The notes: generated from the sequence alone by a model not told the origin. A stretch of DNA of 28,600 bases from an uncultured Christensenella sp. (GCA_910584815.1 CAJUBT010000012.1:12950-41549), one strand, 5' to 3'. Shown: positions 8,392-16,236, numbered from the stretch's first letter. Made by a program: numbers and translations.

Positions 8392-9288
8392 ATGGGATTA
8401 TTTGCAAAAATTAAAAATGGACTTAAAAAAACAAAAGATTCATTCATTTCTAAATTAAACGCTGTTTTTCGTGGTGGAGATATAGATGAAGAATTTTATG
8501 AAGAACTAGAATTTGTGCTTATAAATTCAGATATGGGCACAGCAACTTCTAGTGAAATTATAAAACTCTTGAAACAAACTTTAAACGAAAAACATATAGT
8601 TAAACAAGAAGAGGCAAGAGGAGAACTTAAAAATATTTTAAAACAAGTGTTGCAAGATTGTAAACCTCAAGAATATTCTTATCCTCTAATAATAACAATA
8701 GTAGGTGTAAATGGTGTTGGCAAAACAACAACTATTGGTAAACTTGCAAACTATTTTAAAAATAAAGGGAAAAGTGTAACTCTAGTTGCAGCAGATACCT
8801 TCCGTGCAGCAGCAGCAGACCAATTAACTGAATGGGCTAAAAGGGTAGATGTTAAAATTGTTAAACAGCAAGAAGGTGCAGATGCTTCTGCAGTTGTTTA
8901 CGATGGTATTGCAAGTGCGAAAGCAAAAAAGACAGATGTGTTAATTGTAGATACCGCTGGCAGACTTCATACAAAAGTTAACTTAATGGAAGAACTTAAA
9001 AAGATTTTTAGAATAGAAGAAAGAGAATATCCAGAAGCAATGAAATTAAACCTTATTGTTGTAGATTCAACAATTGGGCAAAATTCTCTTGTTCAAGTTA
9101 ATGCTTTTAAAGATGCAATTGGCATAGATGGTATAGTGTTAACAAAACTAGATGGAACAAGTCGTGGGGGAATTGTGTTCCCAATTTTAAAGGAACTTCA
9201 AACTCCAGTTTACTTTGTTGGGGTTGGTGAAGGAGTTAACGATTTAGAAGAATTTGATGCAAATAGTTTCGTTGAAGGTATATTATAA
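8392..9288 (+). CDS. ftsY: signal recognition particle receptor FtsY
   Basis: SRP-family GTPase at the membrane that receives ribosome-SRP complexes and hands nascent membrane proteins to the Sec translocon. The 298-residue protein has a short N domain (about 1-90, with DEEFYEELEFVLINSDMG) and a G domain. G1 is GVNGVGKTTT (105-114), then DTFRAAAADQL, G3 DTAGR, G4 TKLDG followed by TSRGG, and the closing GVGEGVNDLEEF. There is no acidic A domain, as is usual for Gram-positive FtsY; the basic N-terminal helix MGLFAKIKNGLKKTK probably helps membrane binding. ATG 8392 sits behind AAAGG at 8378-8382. It follows smc and precedes ylxM-ffh, placing both SRP GTPases together. Confidence 0.97.
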   Translation: MGLFAKIKNGLKKTKDSFISKLNAVFRGGDIDEEFYEELEFVLINSDMGTATSSEIIKLLKQTLNEKHIVKQEEARGELKNILKQVLQDCKPQEYSYPLIITIVGVNGVGKTTTIGKLANYFKNKGKSVTLVAADTFRAAAADQLTEWAKRVDVKIVKQQEGADASAVVYDGIASAKAKKTDVLIVDTAGRLHTKVNLMEELKKIFRIEEREYPEAMKLNLIVVDSTIGQNSLVQVNAFKDAIGIDGIVLTKLDGTSRGGIVFPILKELQTPVYFVGVGEGVNDLEEFDANSFVEGIL

Positions 9289-9497
9289 ATTTTATGCCTT
9301 TTGCAAATTAATTTATGTTAATATGCTCATATATCAATAAGTTTTACAAATATTATAAAGCATTTAAAATAAATTATATTAAAAAATATAAATTAAAATT
9401 TAACTTAAACCAAATTTAATTAATATTTTCAAAATTTATTAATATATATCTTTTTGTAAAATTCTTACAATTTTTTTAATTTTAAAAATAAATTCTA

Positions 9498-9525
9498 TTG
9501 ACAATCAAATCTAAATAAGTATAAT
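9498..9525 (+). promoter_or_regulatory. strong sigma-A type promoter for ylxM-ffh
   Basis: A perfect -35 TTGACA at 9498-9503 is followed after 16 bases by a perfect -10 TATAAT at 9520-9525. It is the closest match to the consensus in the window. Transcription should begin near 9532, inside the left arm of the inverted repeat at 9526-9559. Confidence 0.8.
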
Positions 9526-9564
9526 AATGTATGTAAAGTAAAAATACTTTACATACATTTTTTT
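9526..9564 (+). repeat. perfect 15-bp inverted repeat at the ylxM promoter, with T run
   Basis: The arms 9526-9540 (core GTATGTAAAGTA) and 9545-9559 (core TACTTTACATAC) pair perfectly around an AAAA loop, and T7 covers 9558-9564. It starts directly after the -10 box, so it spans the expected transcription start. Two readings are possible. It may be an operator for a dimeric repressor, or the intrinsic terminator of the upstream ftsY transcript placed over the next promoter. A transcript starting near 9532 would keep only part of the stem at its extreme 5' end. The sequence does not decide between them. Confidence 0.7.
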
Positions 9565-9581
9565 AAGTTGGTTAAAAAATA

Positions 9582-9926
9582 ATGGAACTTGAAACAAATT
9601 TAAAATTAAGTTTACTAGCAGAACTTTACAAAAATTTGCTAACACAAAAGCAACAACAAATTTTAAAAGACTTTTTAGATAATAATTTATCTATAACAGA
9701 ACTTGCAATGGAATATAATTCTTCAAGGCAAGCAGTTAACGATTTATTAAAAAGAACCTTTAAAGTGCTTGAAGATTATGAAAATAAACTTAATCTTTTA
9801 AATAAATTTCAAGAAATTAAAAACAATGTTTCAATATGCCAAAACTTAATTGAAAACACAAAAGATAATTGTAATTTAAACCAACAATTAAAAATTCAAC
9901 TAAATAAAATTTTGGAGGTAATGTAG
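9582..9926 (+). CDS. ylxM: YlxM family helix-turn-helix protein (SRP-associated)
   Basis: Small UPF0122 protein, 114 residues, the usual length. The N-terminal half resembles sigma-70 region 4: LTQKQQQILKDFLDNNL, then a turn and ITELAMEYNSSRQAVNDLLKR at about 40-62 as the recognition helix pair. The C-terminal half is a Lys/Asn/Leu-rich helical segment. Family members sit next to ffh, and in streptococci YlxM has been reported to modulate SRP GTPase activity. Whether it also binds DNA is unknown. Start ATG 9582 has only a weak upstream site (AAGTTGG). Four bases separate it from ffh, and the ffh ribosome site GGAGG lies inside the end of ylxM, so the two are one operon under the strong promoter at 9498. 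Confidence 0.93.
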   Translation: MELETNLKLSLLAELYKNLLTQKQQQILKDFLDNNLSITELAMEYNSSRQAVNDLLKRTFKVLEDYENKLNLLNKFQEIKNNVSICQNLIENTKDNCNLNQQLKIQLNKILEVM

Positions 9927-9930
9927 AAAT

Positions 9931-11244
9931 ATGGGAATGTTTTCAAACCTATCACTTAGGCTTAATCATATTTTTTCTCACCTTACCAAAAGAGGAAAAC
10001 TAACAGAACTAGAAATAAAAGAGGCTATGAGGGAAGTTAGAGTAGCATTACTTGAAGCCGATGTTAACTTTATGGTTGCAAAACAGTTTATAAACAGGGT
10101 TTCCGAAAAAGCAATTGGGCAGGGTGTTCTAAACAGTTTAACCCCTGGCCAACAAGTTATTAAAATTGTTAATGAAGAACTAGTTTCACTTATGGGGACT
10201 ACAAATTCAAAACTTGCAGTTTCTCCTCAATTACCAACAATAATAATGCTGTGTGGTCTGCAAGGCTCTGGTAAAACAACTATGAGTGGTAAATTGGCAA
10301 ACCTTTTAAAAGGTCAAGGCAAAAAACCGATGCTTGTTGCTTGCGATATTTATAGACCAGCTGCTATTAATCAGTTGCAAGTTGTTGGTAAAACTTGTAA
10401 TACAGAAGTTTTTGAAAAAGGCACACAAAATCCAACAAAAACCTGTAAGCAAGCAATTGAATATGCAAACAAAAAAATGTATGACACTTTAATTATAGAT
10501 ACAGCGGGCAGGCTTTCTATCAATCAAGAATTGATGGAGGAATTAAAAGATTTAAAAAAAGAAATTAAACCTACTGAAATTTTGCTTGTTGTTGACTCTA
10601 TGAACGGTCAAGAATCGGTTAACGTTGCAAGTCAGTTTAATGATGCCTTAGATATAACTGGTGTGATTTTAACTAAATTAGATGGCGACACTCGTGGCGG
10701 TGCAGCACTTTCAATTAGTGAAGTTGTTAAAAAACCAATTAAATTTTGTGGTACTGGTGAAAAACTTGCCGATATTGAATCATTTCATCCAGACAGAATG
10801 GCATCTAGAATACTTGGTATGGGAGATGTTTTAACCTTAATTGAAAAAGCACAAAACGCTGTTTCAGAGGAAGAAGCAAAAAAGTTAGAAAAGAAGTTTA
10901 AAGAAAACGCCTTTACCTTTGAAGATTATTTAACTCAAATGGAAAGCATTAATAAAATGGGCAATATTAATGACATTTTAGGAATGATACCTGGGCTAGG
11001 TAATAAACTTAAAGGTGCAACAGTAGATGAAAAGGAACTTCAAAGAAATAAAGCCATAATTCAAAGTATGACAAAACGCGAACGCCTAAACCCAGACTTA
11101 ATTAAAGGTAGCCAAAAAAAGAGAATTGCAAGTGGTAGCGGAACGCAAATACAAGATGTTAACAGGCTTTTAAAACAATTTGAACAGTCTAAACTTATGA
11201 TGAAACAAATGAAAAATGGAAATTTAAAAAATTTTAAATTTTAA
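9931..11244 (+). CDS. ffh: signal recognition particle protein Ffh (SRP54)
   Basis: GTPase subunit of SRP; binds signal sequences and 4.5S/6S RNA and docks with FtsY. The 437-residue protein has an N domain (1-~95, with the ALLEADVN motif), then G1 GLQGSGKTT (109-117), DIYRPAAINQL, DTAGRL, G4 TKLDG with DTRGGAALS, and GTGEKLADIESFHPDRMASRILGMGD before the M domain. The M domain contains the RNA-binding segment MTKRERLNPDLIKGSQKKRIASGSG and a Met-rich tail (LMMKQMKNG). Start ATG 9931 lies 12 bases after GGAGG at 9914-9918; ATG 9937 is an alternative that would lose two residues. It is co-transcribed with ylxM. The 269 bases to rpsP show no clear terminator, only AT-rich sequence with a TATAAT at 11443-11448 lacking a good -35. 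Confidence 0.97.
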   Translation: MGMFSNLSLRLNHIFSHLTKRGKLTELEIKEAMREVRVALLEADVNFMVAKQFINRVSEKAIGQGVLNSLTPGQQVIKIVNEELVSLMGTTNSKLAVSPQLPTIIMLCGLQGSGKTTMSGKLANLLKGQGKKPMLVACDIYRPAAINQLQVVGKTCNTEVFEKGTQNPTKTCKQAIEYANKKMYDTLIIDTAGRLSINQELMEELKDLKKEIKPTEILLVVDSMNGQESVNVASQFNDALDITGVILTKLDGDTRGGAALSISEVVKKPIKFCGTGEKLADIESFHPDRMASRILGMGDVLTLIEKAQNAVSEEEAKKLEKKFKENAFTFEDYLTQMESINKMGNINDILGMIPGLGNKLKGATVDEKELQRNKAIIQSMTKRERLNPDLIKGSQKKRIASGSGTQIQDVNRLLKQFEQSKLMMKQMKNGNLKNFKF

Positions 11245-11513
11245 CAATATTAATTTAATTGCTTAAATGTTTCATTATATTTAGTTAAAAAATATTTTTC
11301 AAAAATTATGTTAAACATATTTAATTAATTATTAAAAAATATTTACAATAAAAAAAATTATTCATTTTATACAAATAAAATTTTTAAATGGTGAAAATAA
11401 CCACGAACTCAGTTTTTTATGTTTTTTTTATAAAAATTAAATTATAATTTAGTTTTTTTTAAAAAAAATTTTTAATACAAAATAAGAAAAATTCTAAAGG
11501 AGAAAAATTAAAA

Positions 11514-11816
11514 ATGGCAGTTAAAATTAGACTTACAAGATTAGGAGACAAAAAAAGCCCATTCTATAGGGTTGTTGTTGCAGATTCAAGAACATCAAGA
11601 GATGGAAAGGTTATAGATAACCTTGGATATTTTAATCCTCTTATTGAGAAAGACAACATTAAATTAGATAAAGAAAAAACTTTAACTTGGATTAAAAATG
11701 GTGCTCAACCTACCGAAACAGCAAGAACATTGCTTGTTAAAGCAGGCATTGTACAAGATGCAAAACCATATTCAAGTAAAAAGGTTACTCCTAAAAAGAA
11801 AGATGCAAAAAAATAA
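11514..11816 (+). CDS. rpsP: 30S ribosomal protein S16
   Basis: Small-subunit protein that binds 16S rRNA early in 30S assembly. The first 80 residues match the family well: MAVKIRLTRLGDKKSPFYRVVVADSR, then RDGKVIDNLGYFNPL and the WIKNGAQPTETARTLL helix. A Lys-rich tail makes 100 residues, slightly longer than the ~80-90 of many relatives. AAAGGAG at 11496-11502 precedes ATG 11514. It heads the rpsP-khpA-rimM-trmD operon, which combines a ribosomal protein, an RNA-binding protein, a 30S maturation factor and a tRNA methylase, in the order found across Bacillota. Confidence 0.98.
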   Translation: MAVKIRLTRLGDKKSPFYRVVVADSRTSRDGKVIDNLGYFNPLIEKDNIKLDKEKTLTWIKNGAQPTETARTLLVKAGIVQDAKPYSSKKVTPKKKDAKK

Positions 11817-11841
11817 TTTCTTTTAAAAGGGGTAAAAATTA

Positions 11842-12069
11842 ATGGAAGAATTAATAAAATATATTGTTGAAAACCTTGTTGAAAAAAAAGAAGCTGTAAA
11901 AGTTTCATCTAAACAAGAAGATAACGCAGTTATCTTAGAAGTTTCTGTTGCAAGCGAAGATGTTGGCAAGGTTATAGGTAAAAATGGCAAAGTGGCACAG
12001 GCACTTAGGTCTATTTTACATTCTGCATCTTATAAAGATACAAAAAAATACATCTTAAAAATTAAATAG
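11842..12069 (+). CDS. khpA: KH-domain RNA-binding protein KhpA (YlqC)
   Basis: A 75-residue single KH-domain protein. The GxxG loop is visible as VIGKNGKVAQALRSIL at about 43-58, preceded by the VEVSVASEDVGK-like strand typical of the family formerly named UPF0109. In several Gram-positive bacteria KhpA forms a complex with KhpB (Jag/EloR) that binds many RNAs and affects cell elongation; that role here is by homology. AAAAGGGG at about 11825-11832 precedes ATG 11842. It lies 25 bases after rpsP and 34 before rimM, in one operon. The stop is TAG. Confidence 0.95.
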   Translation: MEELIKYIVENLVEKKEAVKVSSKQEDNAVILEVSVASEDVGKVIGKNGKVAQALRSILHSASYKDTKKYILKIK

Positions 12070-12103
12070 TAACTTTTTGCATTTTTTATATAAAGAGAGA
12101 AAA

Positions 12104-12601
12104 ATGTTAAATTTAGAAATAGCAAAGGTTTTAAAACCACAAGGAATAAAAGGTGAAATTAAGGTTGAATGTTATACTTCCAACCTTGATTTTTTAATGT
12201 CACTTAAAAATTTTACAATTGAAAGTGTTACATATAATATAACAAACATAAGAGTTCAAGGTAAATTTGCTTATATTAAAACTGAAGAAATTAACAATAT
12301 GACAGAGGCGGAAACTCTAAGAGGTAAAATTTTGGTTGTTCCAAAGCCAGAGGATAATAAAGAAGAAGACTTTGAATTTTATATTGAAGATTTAGAAAAT
12401 TGCCGTGTAGAAGATGAAAATGGCAATCTTATAGGTTTTATAGATAGTGTTGAAAAATATGGTTCTGCAGATATTATAAATGTAAAGTTAGGTGGAGGAG
12501 TAAGAAGTTTTCCTTTCTTAAAAACTATTTTTAAAAGTTTAGATACAAAAAATAAAATAATTGTTGTTTTTAAACAAAAGTTAGATGAGGTTTTAGTATG
12601 A
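12104..12601 (+). CDS. rimM: ribosome maturation factor RimM
   Basis: Assists assembly of the 30S head, in partnership with S19. The 165-residue protein starts MLNLEIAKVLKPQGIKGEIKVE, with GIKGEIKV the family signature. An N-terminal RimM barrel covers about 1-80. A PRC-barrel domain follows: FYIEDLENCRVEDENG, IGFIDSVEKYGSADIINV, then SFPFLKTIFKSLD. I prefer ATG 12104, behind AAGAGAG at about 12093-12099. The in-frame TTG at 12077 would add nine residues with no ribosome site and no homology. The stop overlaps the start of trmD in a TATGA arrangement (12597-12601), which indicates translational coupling. Confidence 0.95.
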   Translation: MLNLEIAKVLKPQGIKGEIKVECYTSNLDFLMSLKNFTIESVTYNITNIRVQGKFAYIKTEEINNMTEAETLRGKILVVPKPEDNKEEDFEFYIEDLENCRVEDENGNLIGFIDSVEKYGSADIINVKLGGGVRSFPFLKTIFKSLDTKNKIIVVFKQKLDEVLV

Positions 12602-13287
12602 AAATAGATATTTTAACCTTATTTCCTGAAATGTTTGATGCTCTTAATTGTAGTATTTTAGCAAGAGCACAAAAAAATAATTTAATAGATATTAGCATTA
12701 CAAATATTAGAGACTATACAAAAAATAAAAATAAGCGATGCGATGATTATTCCTATGGTGGTGGTGCAGGGATGATTATGACACCGCAACCATTATATGA
12801 TGCAATAAATGCTGTAAAAAAAATTAGTGGAGATGGTTATGTAATATATCTTTCTCCTAAGGGCACTTTGCTAAAACAAGGTAAAGTAGAAAAATTAGCA
12901 AAAGAACATAATCACTTAATTCTTGTTTGTGGTCATTACGAGGGTATAGATGAAAGAATAATTGAATTATGTGTAGATGAAGAAATTTCTATAGGCGATT
13001 ATGTTTTAACAGGTGGTGAATTGCCAGCAATGGTTTTAGTTGATGCCGTTGCAAGATATATTCCCAATGTTTTGGGTAATGAAGAAACAACAAATGAAGA
13101 AAGTTTTTCAACCAATGGTTTGCTTGAATATCCTCAATATACAAGACCAAGCGTGTTTATGGGGCTTGAAGTTCCACAAGTTTTACTTAATGGCAACCAC
13201 GGCGAAGTTGCAAAATGGAGAGAAGAACAAGCAAAAGCCTTAACAAGCAAAAGACGCCCAGACCTATTAAATAAAGATAAAAAATAA
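12598..13287 (+). CDS. trmD: tRNA (guanine-N1)-methyltransferase TrmD
   Basis: Methylates G37 next to the anticodon using S-adenosylmethionine, preventing frameshifts; essential in most bacteria. The 229 residues are typical. It starts MKIDILTLFPEMFD, followed by NIRDYT, DDYSYGGGAGMIM and the deep trefoil-knot SAM site: LVCGHYEGIDERI, then EISIGDYVLTGGE and AVARYIPNVLG. Asp in the flexible linker and YPQYTRP, then WREEQA near the C-terminus, are also conserved. It overlaps rimM by four bases. In the usual order rplS comes next; here three accessory genes and several others intervene and rplS is at 18679. A 7-bp hairpin with AATTTGT/ACAAATT arms lies at 13286-13305, without a T run. Confidence 0.98.
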   Translation: MKIDILTLFPEMFDALNCSILARAQKNNLIDISITNIRDYTKNKNKRCDDYSYGGGAGMIMTPQPLYDAINAVKKISGDGYVIYLSPKGTLLKQGKVEKLAKEHNHLILVCGHYEGIDERIIELCVDEEISIGDYVLTGGELPAMVLVDAVARYIPNVLGNEETTNEESFSTNGLLEYPQYTRPSVFMGLEVPQVLLNGNHGEVAKWREEQAKALTSKRRPDLLNKDKK

Positions 13288-13434
13288 TTTGTATTTTAAC
13301 AAATTTATAAAAACTATTTTATCTTAATTTTAAAAATAAAAATTTATAAAAAATTTGTTTATAGTTATAAAATTATTTTAACTAATGGTATTTTTAAAAT
13401 TTAAATTTTAAAACCTAAAAAGAGAGGGGAAAAA

Positions 13435-14325
13435 ATGGAAAAAACATTTGCAATATTAGAAGTTGGCAGTACAAACACAAAAACACACATATATGCTGGT
13501 GAAAAATTAATATATGAAAATACAACAACAATAAAATTTAAAAAACATTATAATGAAGAAAATAAAATTAAAGAAGAAGATTTAAATTGTTTAATTAGTC
13601 TTATAAAAAAGGCTTATGAATATACTCAAAATGTTAATGTTTATGGTTGTAGCATTTTTAGAAGTTTAAGCAATCAAGAGTTAGACGAAGTTAATAATTT
13701 ATTGTATAAAAATTTTAAAATAAATATTCAAGTTGTCTCTCAAGAAGATGAAGCTTTATATACTGCATTGGGTTGTTACGGAGATATTAATTATAATGGA
13801 AAAATTTGTGTGTTTATAGGTGGTGGTGGCTCAACTGAACTTATTTTTATAAATAATAAAAAAGTGACTTCTAACAAATATTTTAATTTTGGTGTTGTTA
13901 AAGTTACAAGTAATTTTCCATCCTTAAAAGAAGATGTTGCCGACTGCACATTCGATGAAGTTTATGACTATGTAAACCTTTTAATTGGCGATATTGAAGA
14001 AAACGCTGACATATTAATTTTAGCAGGTGGCGACCACTTGTTCTGGTATGAAAGTGCAAAATTTAAAATGTTAGAAAATAGTCTTTATAAAAGCATAAAT
14101 CAACCTTACATAATAAACCAACAAATGAATGATGAATATGATAGGTTAGCAATAACAAAACCTTTAAACCAAATAAGAAATTCAACAAATAATCCTGCTT
14201 GGTTTGATGATGTTAGGTCTATGAAAGTTATAACTAATTTAATTTCTCATAAAATAAATGCAAAATTTATTATTCCTACAAAAATAGGTATGGAACAGGG
14301 AATTAAAAATAAACTATTAAATTAA
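13435..14325 (+). CDS. Ppx/GppA-family (exopolyphosphatase-like) ASKHA protein, divergent
   Basis: A 296-residue protein resembling short Ppx/GppA phosphatases, which cleave polyphosphate or pppGpp. Visible family landmarks are the N-terminal phosphate loop LEVGSTNTKTHIY (family: IDLGSNSxR), VVSQEDEALYTALG at about 100-113 (family: SGEEEAxxxxxG), GGGGSTEL at about 128-135 (family: DIGGGSTEL), the FNFGVVKVTSNF segment, LAGGDHLFW and a late DDVRSMKVITNLI helix. Two acidic positions differ: IDLG reads LEVG, and the Asp before GGGST reads as a hydrophobic residue (VFIGGGG). Polyphosphatase activity is therefore uncertain; it may be a binding or regulatory relative. AGAGAGGGG (about 13420-13430) precedes ATG. 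It sits with two other accessory genes between trmD and rbgA. I am confident of the fold, not of the substrate. Confidence 0.75.
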   Translation: MEKTFAILEVGSTNTKTHIYAGEKLIYENTTTIKFKKHYNEENKIKEEDLNCLISLIKKAYEYTQNVNVYGCSIFRSLSNQELDEVNNLLYKNFKINIQVVSQEDEALYTALGCYGDINYNGKICVFIGGGGSTELIFINNKKVTSNKYFNFGVVKVTSNFPSLKEDVADCTFDEVYDYVNLLIGDIEENADILILAGGDHLFWYESAKFKMLENSLYKSINQPYIINQQMNDEYDRLAITKPLNQIRNSTNNPAWFDDVRSMKVITNLISHKINAKFIIPTKIGMEQGIKNKLLN

Positions 14326-14364
14326 ATATTAATTTTTTAACACAAAAATAAAAGGAAAATTAAT

Positions 14365-14868
14365 ATGGACTATATAATTAGGTTAGCAACTATTGATGAT
14401 TGCAAAAATCTAGCTGAATTAAAACAAAGGGTTTGGGCAGAAACATACAGAGGTATTTATTATGACAATATAATAGATAATTTTAATTATCAAGAAGCCG
14501 AAGATGTGTTTGTTAATATTTTTAATAATAAAAACATTTCACTTTATGTGGTTGAAAGCAACAATAATCTTGTTGGATATATGAGTGTTGGTAAACCTAT
14601 AATTGAGTTTGGGAACTATGAACAAGAAATTGGCTTGTTGTATCTTAGAAAATCATTCCAAAAAATAGGTCTTGGTAAAAAGTTGTTTAACTTAGCACAA
14701 AAAGAAATTAAAGAGAAAGGTTTTAATAATTTTTTTGTTTCTTGTAATAAGTATAATTTAAATGCAAGACAATTTTATGAAAAAATGGGCGGAAAATTAA
14801 TCTGCGAAGATGCCGATATCGATAATAAAAGAAAAGTTCAAGCAAAATATCATTATGATATTATTTAA
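14365..14868 (+). CDS. GNAT family N-acetyltransferase
   Basis: A 167-residue single-domain GNAT protein. The N-terminal strand and helix are IIRLATIDDCKNLAELKQRVWAE. A central strand pair, YVVESNNNLVGYMSVG, leads to motif A, EIGLLYLRKSFQKIGLGKKLF at about 91-112, with Q-K-I-G-L-G as the acetyl-CoA pyrophosphate loop (family Q/RxxGxG/A). Motif B ends in NLNARQFYEKMGGKLI. The layout suggests a RimI-like or small-molecule acetyltransferase; the substrate cannot be inferred. AAAAGGAAAA at about 14350-14359 precedes ATG 14365. It follows the Ppx-like gene by 39 bases and probably shares its transcript. A 10-bp inverted repeat with TAGTTAAATT/AATTTAACTA arms (14890-14899, 14924-14933) lies after the gene, without a T run. 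Confidence 0.85.
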   Translation: MDYIIRLATIDDCKNLAELKQRVWAETYRGIYYDNIIDNFNYQEAEDVFVNIFNNKNISLYVVESNNNLVGYMSVGKPIIEFGNYEQEIGLLYLRKSFQKIGLGKKLFNLAQKEIKEKGFNNFFVSCNKYNLNARQFYEKMGGKLICEDADIDNKRKVQAKYHYDII

Positions 14869-14889
14869 ATCTCGTTTAAACTTTTTATT

Positions 14890-14933
14890 TAGTTAAATTC
14901 TTTTTTCATAATAATATAAAGAAAATTTAACTA
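14890..14933 (+). repeat. inverted repeat after the GNAT gene
   Basis: TAGTTAAATT at 14890-14899 is exactly complementary to AATTTAACTA at 14924-14933. Partial A-T pairing continues inward. It is followed by TTTATCA rather than a uridine run, so it is a weak terminator candidate; it may shape mRNA between the GNAT and Dabb genes. Confidence 0.35.
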
Positions 14934-15014
14934 TTTATCAAAATTAGTTTAAAAAGATTATTTAAATTTGAATTTGGTTGAGTTTTATTTTACAATTTAT
15001 AAGGAACTAAAAGT

Positions 15015-15305
15015 ATGAAGATGAAACATTTTATAATAGTTAAATTTAAAGAAGAAGTAAATAAACAAGATTTAATAGCCCCAATTAATAAACTATTTAA
15101 AGAAACTTTAAAAATAGAAGGTGTTTTTGATGTGATTTTACATCTTTCAAATTCTACTTTACCAAATAGATATGACATTATGATAGAAATGATTCTTTCT
15201 GAAACAGGTTTAAAAAATTTTGATAAATCTGAAATTCACCTTAATTGGAAAAAAGACTATGGAAGTTTTATTTTAAATAAAGCAATTTTTGATTGTGAAG
15301 CATAG
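15015..15305 (+). CDS. Dabb (stress-responsive A/B barrel) domain protein
   Basis: A 96-residue single Dabb domain. The N-terminal strand MKHFIIVKFKEEV is the usual start (M-x-x-H-x-x-x-x-K-F/L-K). A helix, then EGVFDVILHLSNSTLPNRYDIMIEMIL and the late HLNWKKDYGSFILNKAIFDCE follow the fold, including the conserved His of the H-x-x-W/Y segment. Dabb proteins are ferredoxin-like dimers of mixed function (stress proteins, and cyclases in other kingdoms), so no reaction can be assigned. ATG 15015 follows AAGGAA at 15000-15005; an ATG six bases further in is an alternative. It is separated from the GNAT gene by 146 bases and lies 61 bases before rbgA. Confidence 0.8.
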   Translation: MKMKHFIIVKFKEEVNKQDLIAPINKLFKETLKIEGVFDVILHLSNSTLPNRYDIMIEMILSETGLKNFDKSEIHLNWKKDYGSFILNKAIFDCEA

Positions 15306-15366
15306 TTTTAAATTAAATTTTCTTAAATTTATGTAACTAATATAAAAGCAAAGGAGGTTATAGGTA

Positions 15367-16236
15367 GTGGAAGATAATAATTTAGAAAACTCTTCAAAAA
15401 CAAACATAAACTGGTTTCCAGGACATATGACAAAAGCTCTAAGAGAAATGGAAAAAGAACTTAAACAAATAGATGTTATTTTTTACTGCCTAGATGCCAG
15501 AGCTCCAATTTCTTGCATAAACCCAAAACTATCAAAACTTGCCGAAAATAAAAAAATTATTTATGTAATAACAAAAAGTGATATGGTAGAAAATAACAAG
15601 TTAGAGCCATTTAAAAGAAGGCTTACCACTTCAAATTCTATAGCTGTTACTTTAAATGGTACAGAGAGTAATTCTACCAAAATTTTATATGACAAAGCTA
15701 AATTTATTTTGAAAGATAAAATTGAACTTAAAAAACAAAAAGGACTTAATTTTTCTATCAAAGCAATGGTTGTAGGCGTTCCTAACGCTGGGAAAAGCAC
15801 CTTAATTAACAATTTCTGTAAAAAGGCTAAAACTATAACAGGCAATAAAGCGGGCGTTACAAGGGGAAAACAATGGGTTACTGTTGATGATAACTTAATT
15901 TTATTAGATACTCCAGGAACTCTTTATCCTAGTTTTTCTAGTAATAAAATTGCTAGAAACCTTGCCTATATAGGTAGCATAAAAGATGAGGTTTTAGACA
16001 CAACAAATTTAGCTTTTGACTTTATAAAAGACATTATAAAGATAAATAAAAAATTTCTTGAAGATAGATATAAAATAACAATTTCTGAAACCGATGAAAC
16101 GCTTGATGTGTTTGATAAAATATGTAATGCTAGAAAATGTTTTTCCCGTGGTGGCGAATTAGATTACGATAAATGTGCAACATTTATTTTAGATGATTTT
16201 AGGAAAGGTAGGCTTGGAAAAATAATTTTAGATTAA
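15367..16236 (+). CDS. rbgA: ribosome biogenesis GTPase RbgA (YlqF)
   Basis: Circularly permuted GTPase required for late 50S assembly in Bacillota. In the 289 residues the G motifs come in the permuted order: NWFPGHM near 15-21, G4 TKSD (69-72), G1 GVPNAGKS (137-144), G2 AGVTRG (162-167) and G3 DTPG (181-184). A helical C-terminal domain with CFSRGGELDYDKCATFILDDFRKGRLGK resembles the RNA-binding tail. The start is GTG 15367, nine bases after a strong AAGGAGG (15351-15357). rnhB follows, as in B. subtilis, but the usual upstream neighbour rplS has moved downstream. No unusual residue is seen apart from DTPGTLYP, where WP is common. Confidence 0.96.
   Translation: MEDNNLENSSKTNINWFPGHMTKALREMEKELKQIDVIFYCLDARAPISCINPKLSKLAENKKIIYVITKSDMVENNKLEPFKRRLTTSNSIAVTLNGTESNSTKILYDKAKFILKDKIELKKQKGLNFSIKAMVVGVPNAGKSTLINNFCKKAKTITGNKAGVTRGKQWVTVDDNLILLDTPGTLYPSFSSNKIARNLAYIGSIKDEVLDTTNLAFDFIKDIIKINKKFLEDRYKITISETDETLDVFDKICNARKCFSRGGELDYDKCATFILDDFRKGRLGKIILD

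Noticed and set aside
11245..11513. Small RNA, ribosomal-protein leader or terminator between ffh and rpsP
   Set aside because: No stable GC-containing stem; the only palindromic stretch is A/T-only at the end of ffh with a two-base loop. The TATAAT at 11443 has no fitting -35.
12077..12103. Extended rimM start at TTG 12077
   Set aside because: No ribosome site, no homology in the added nine residues, and ATG 12104 gives the usual N-terminus.
13040..13243. Second plus-strand frame inside trmD
   Set aside because: Fully nested in trmD, whose frame carries all family motifs; no ribosome site.
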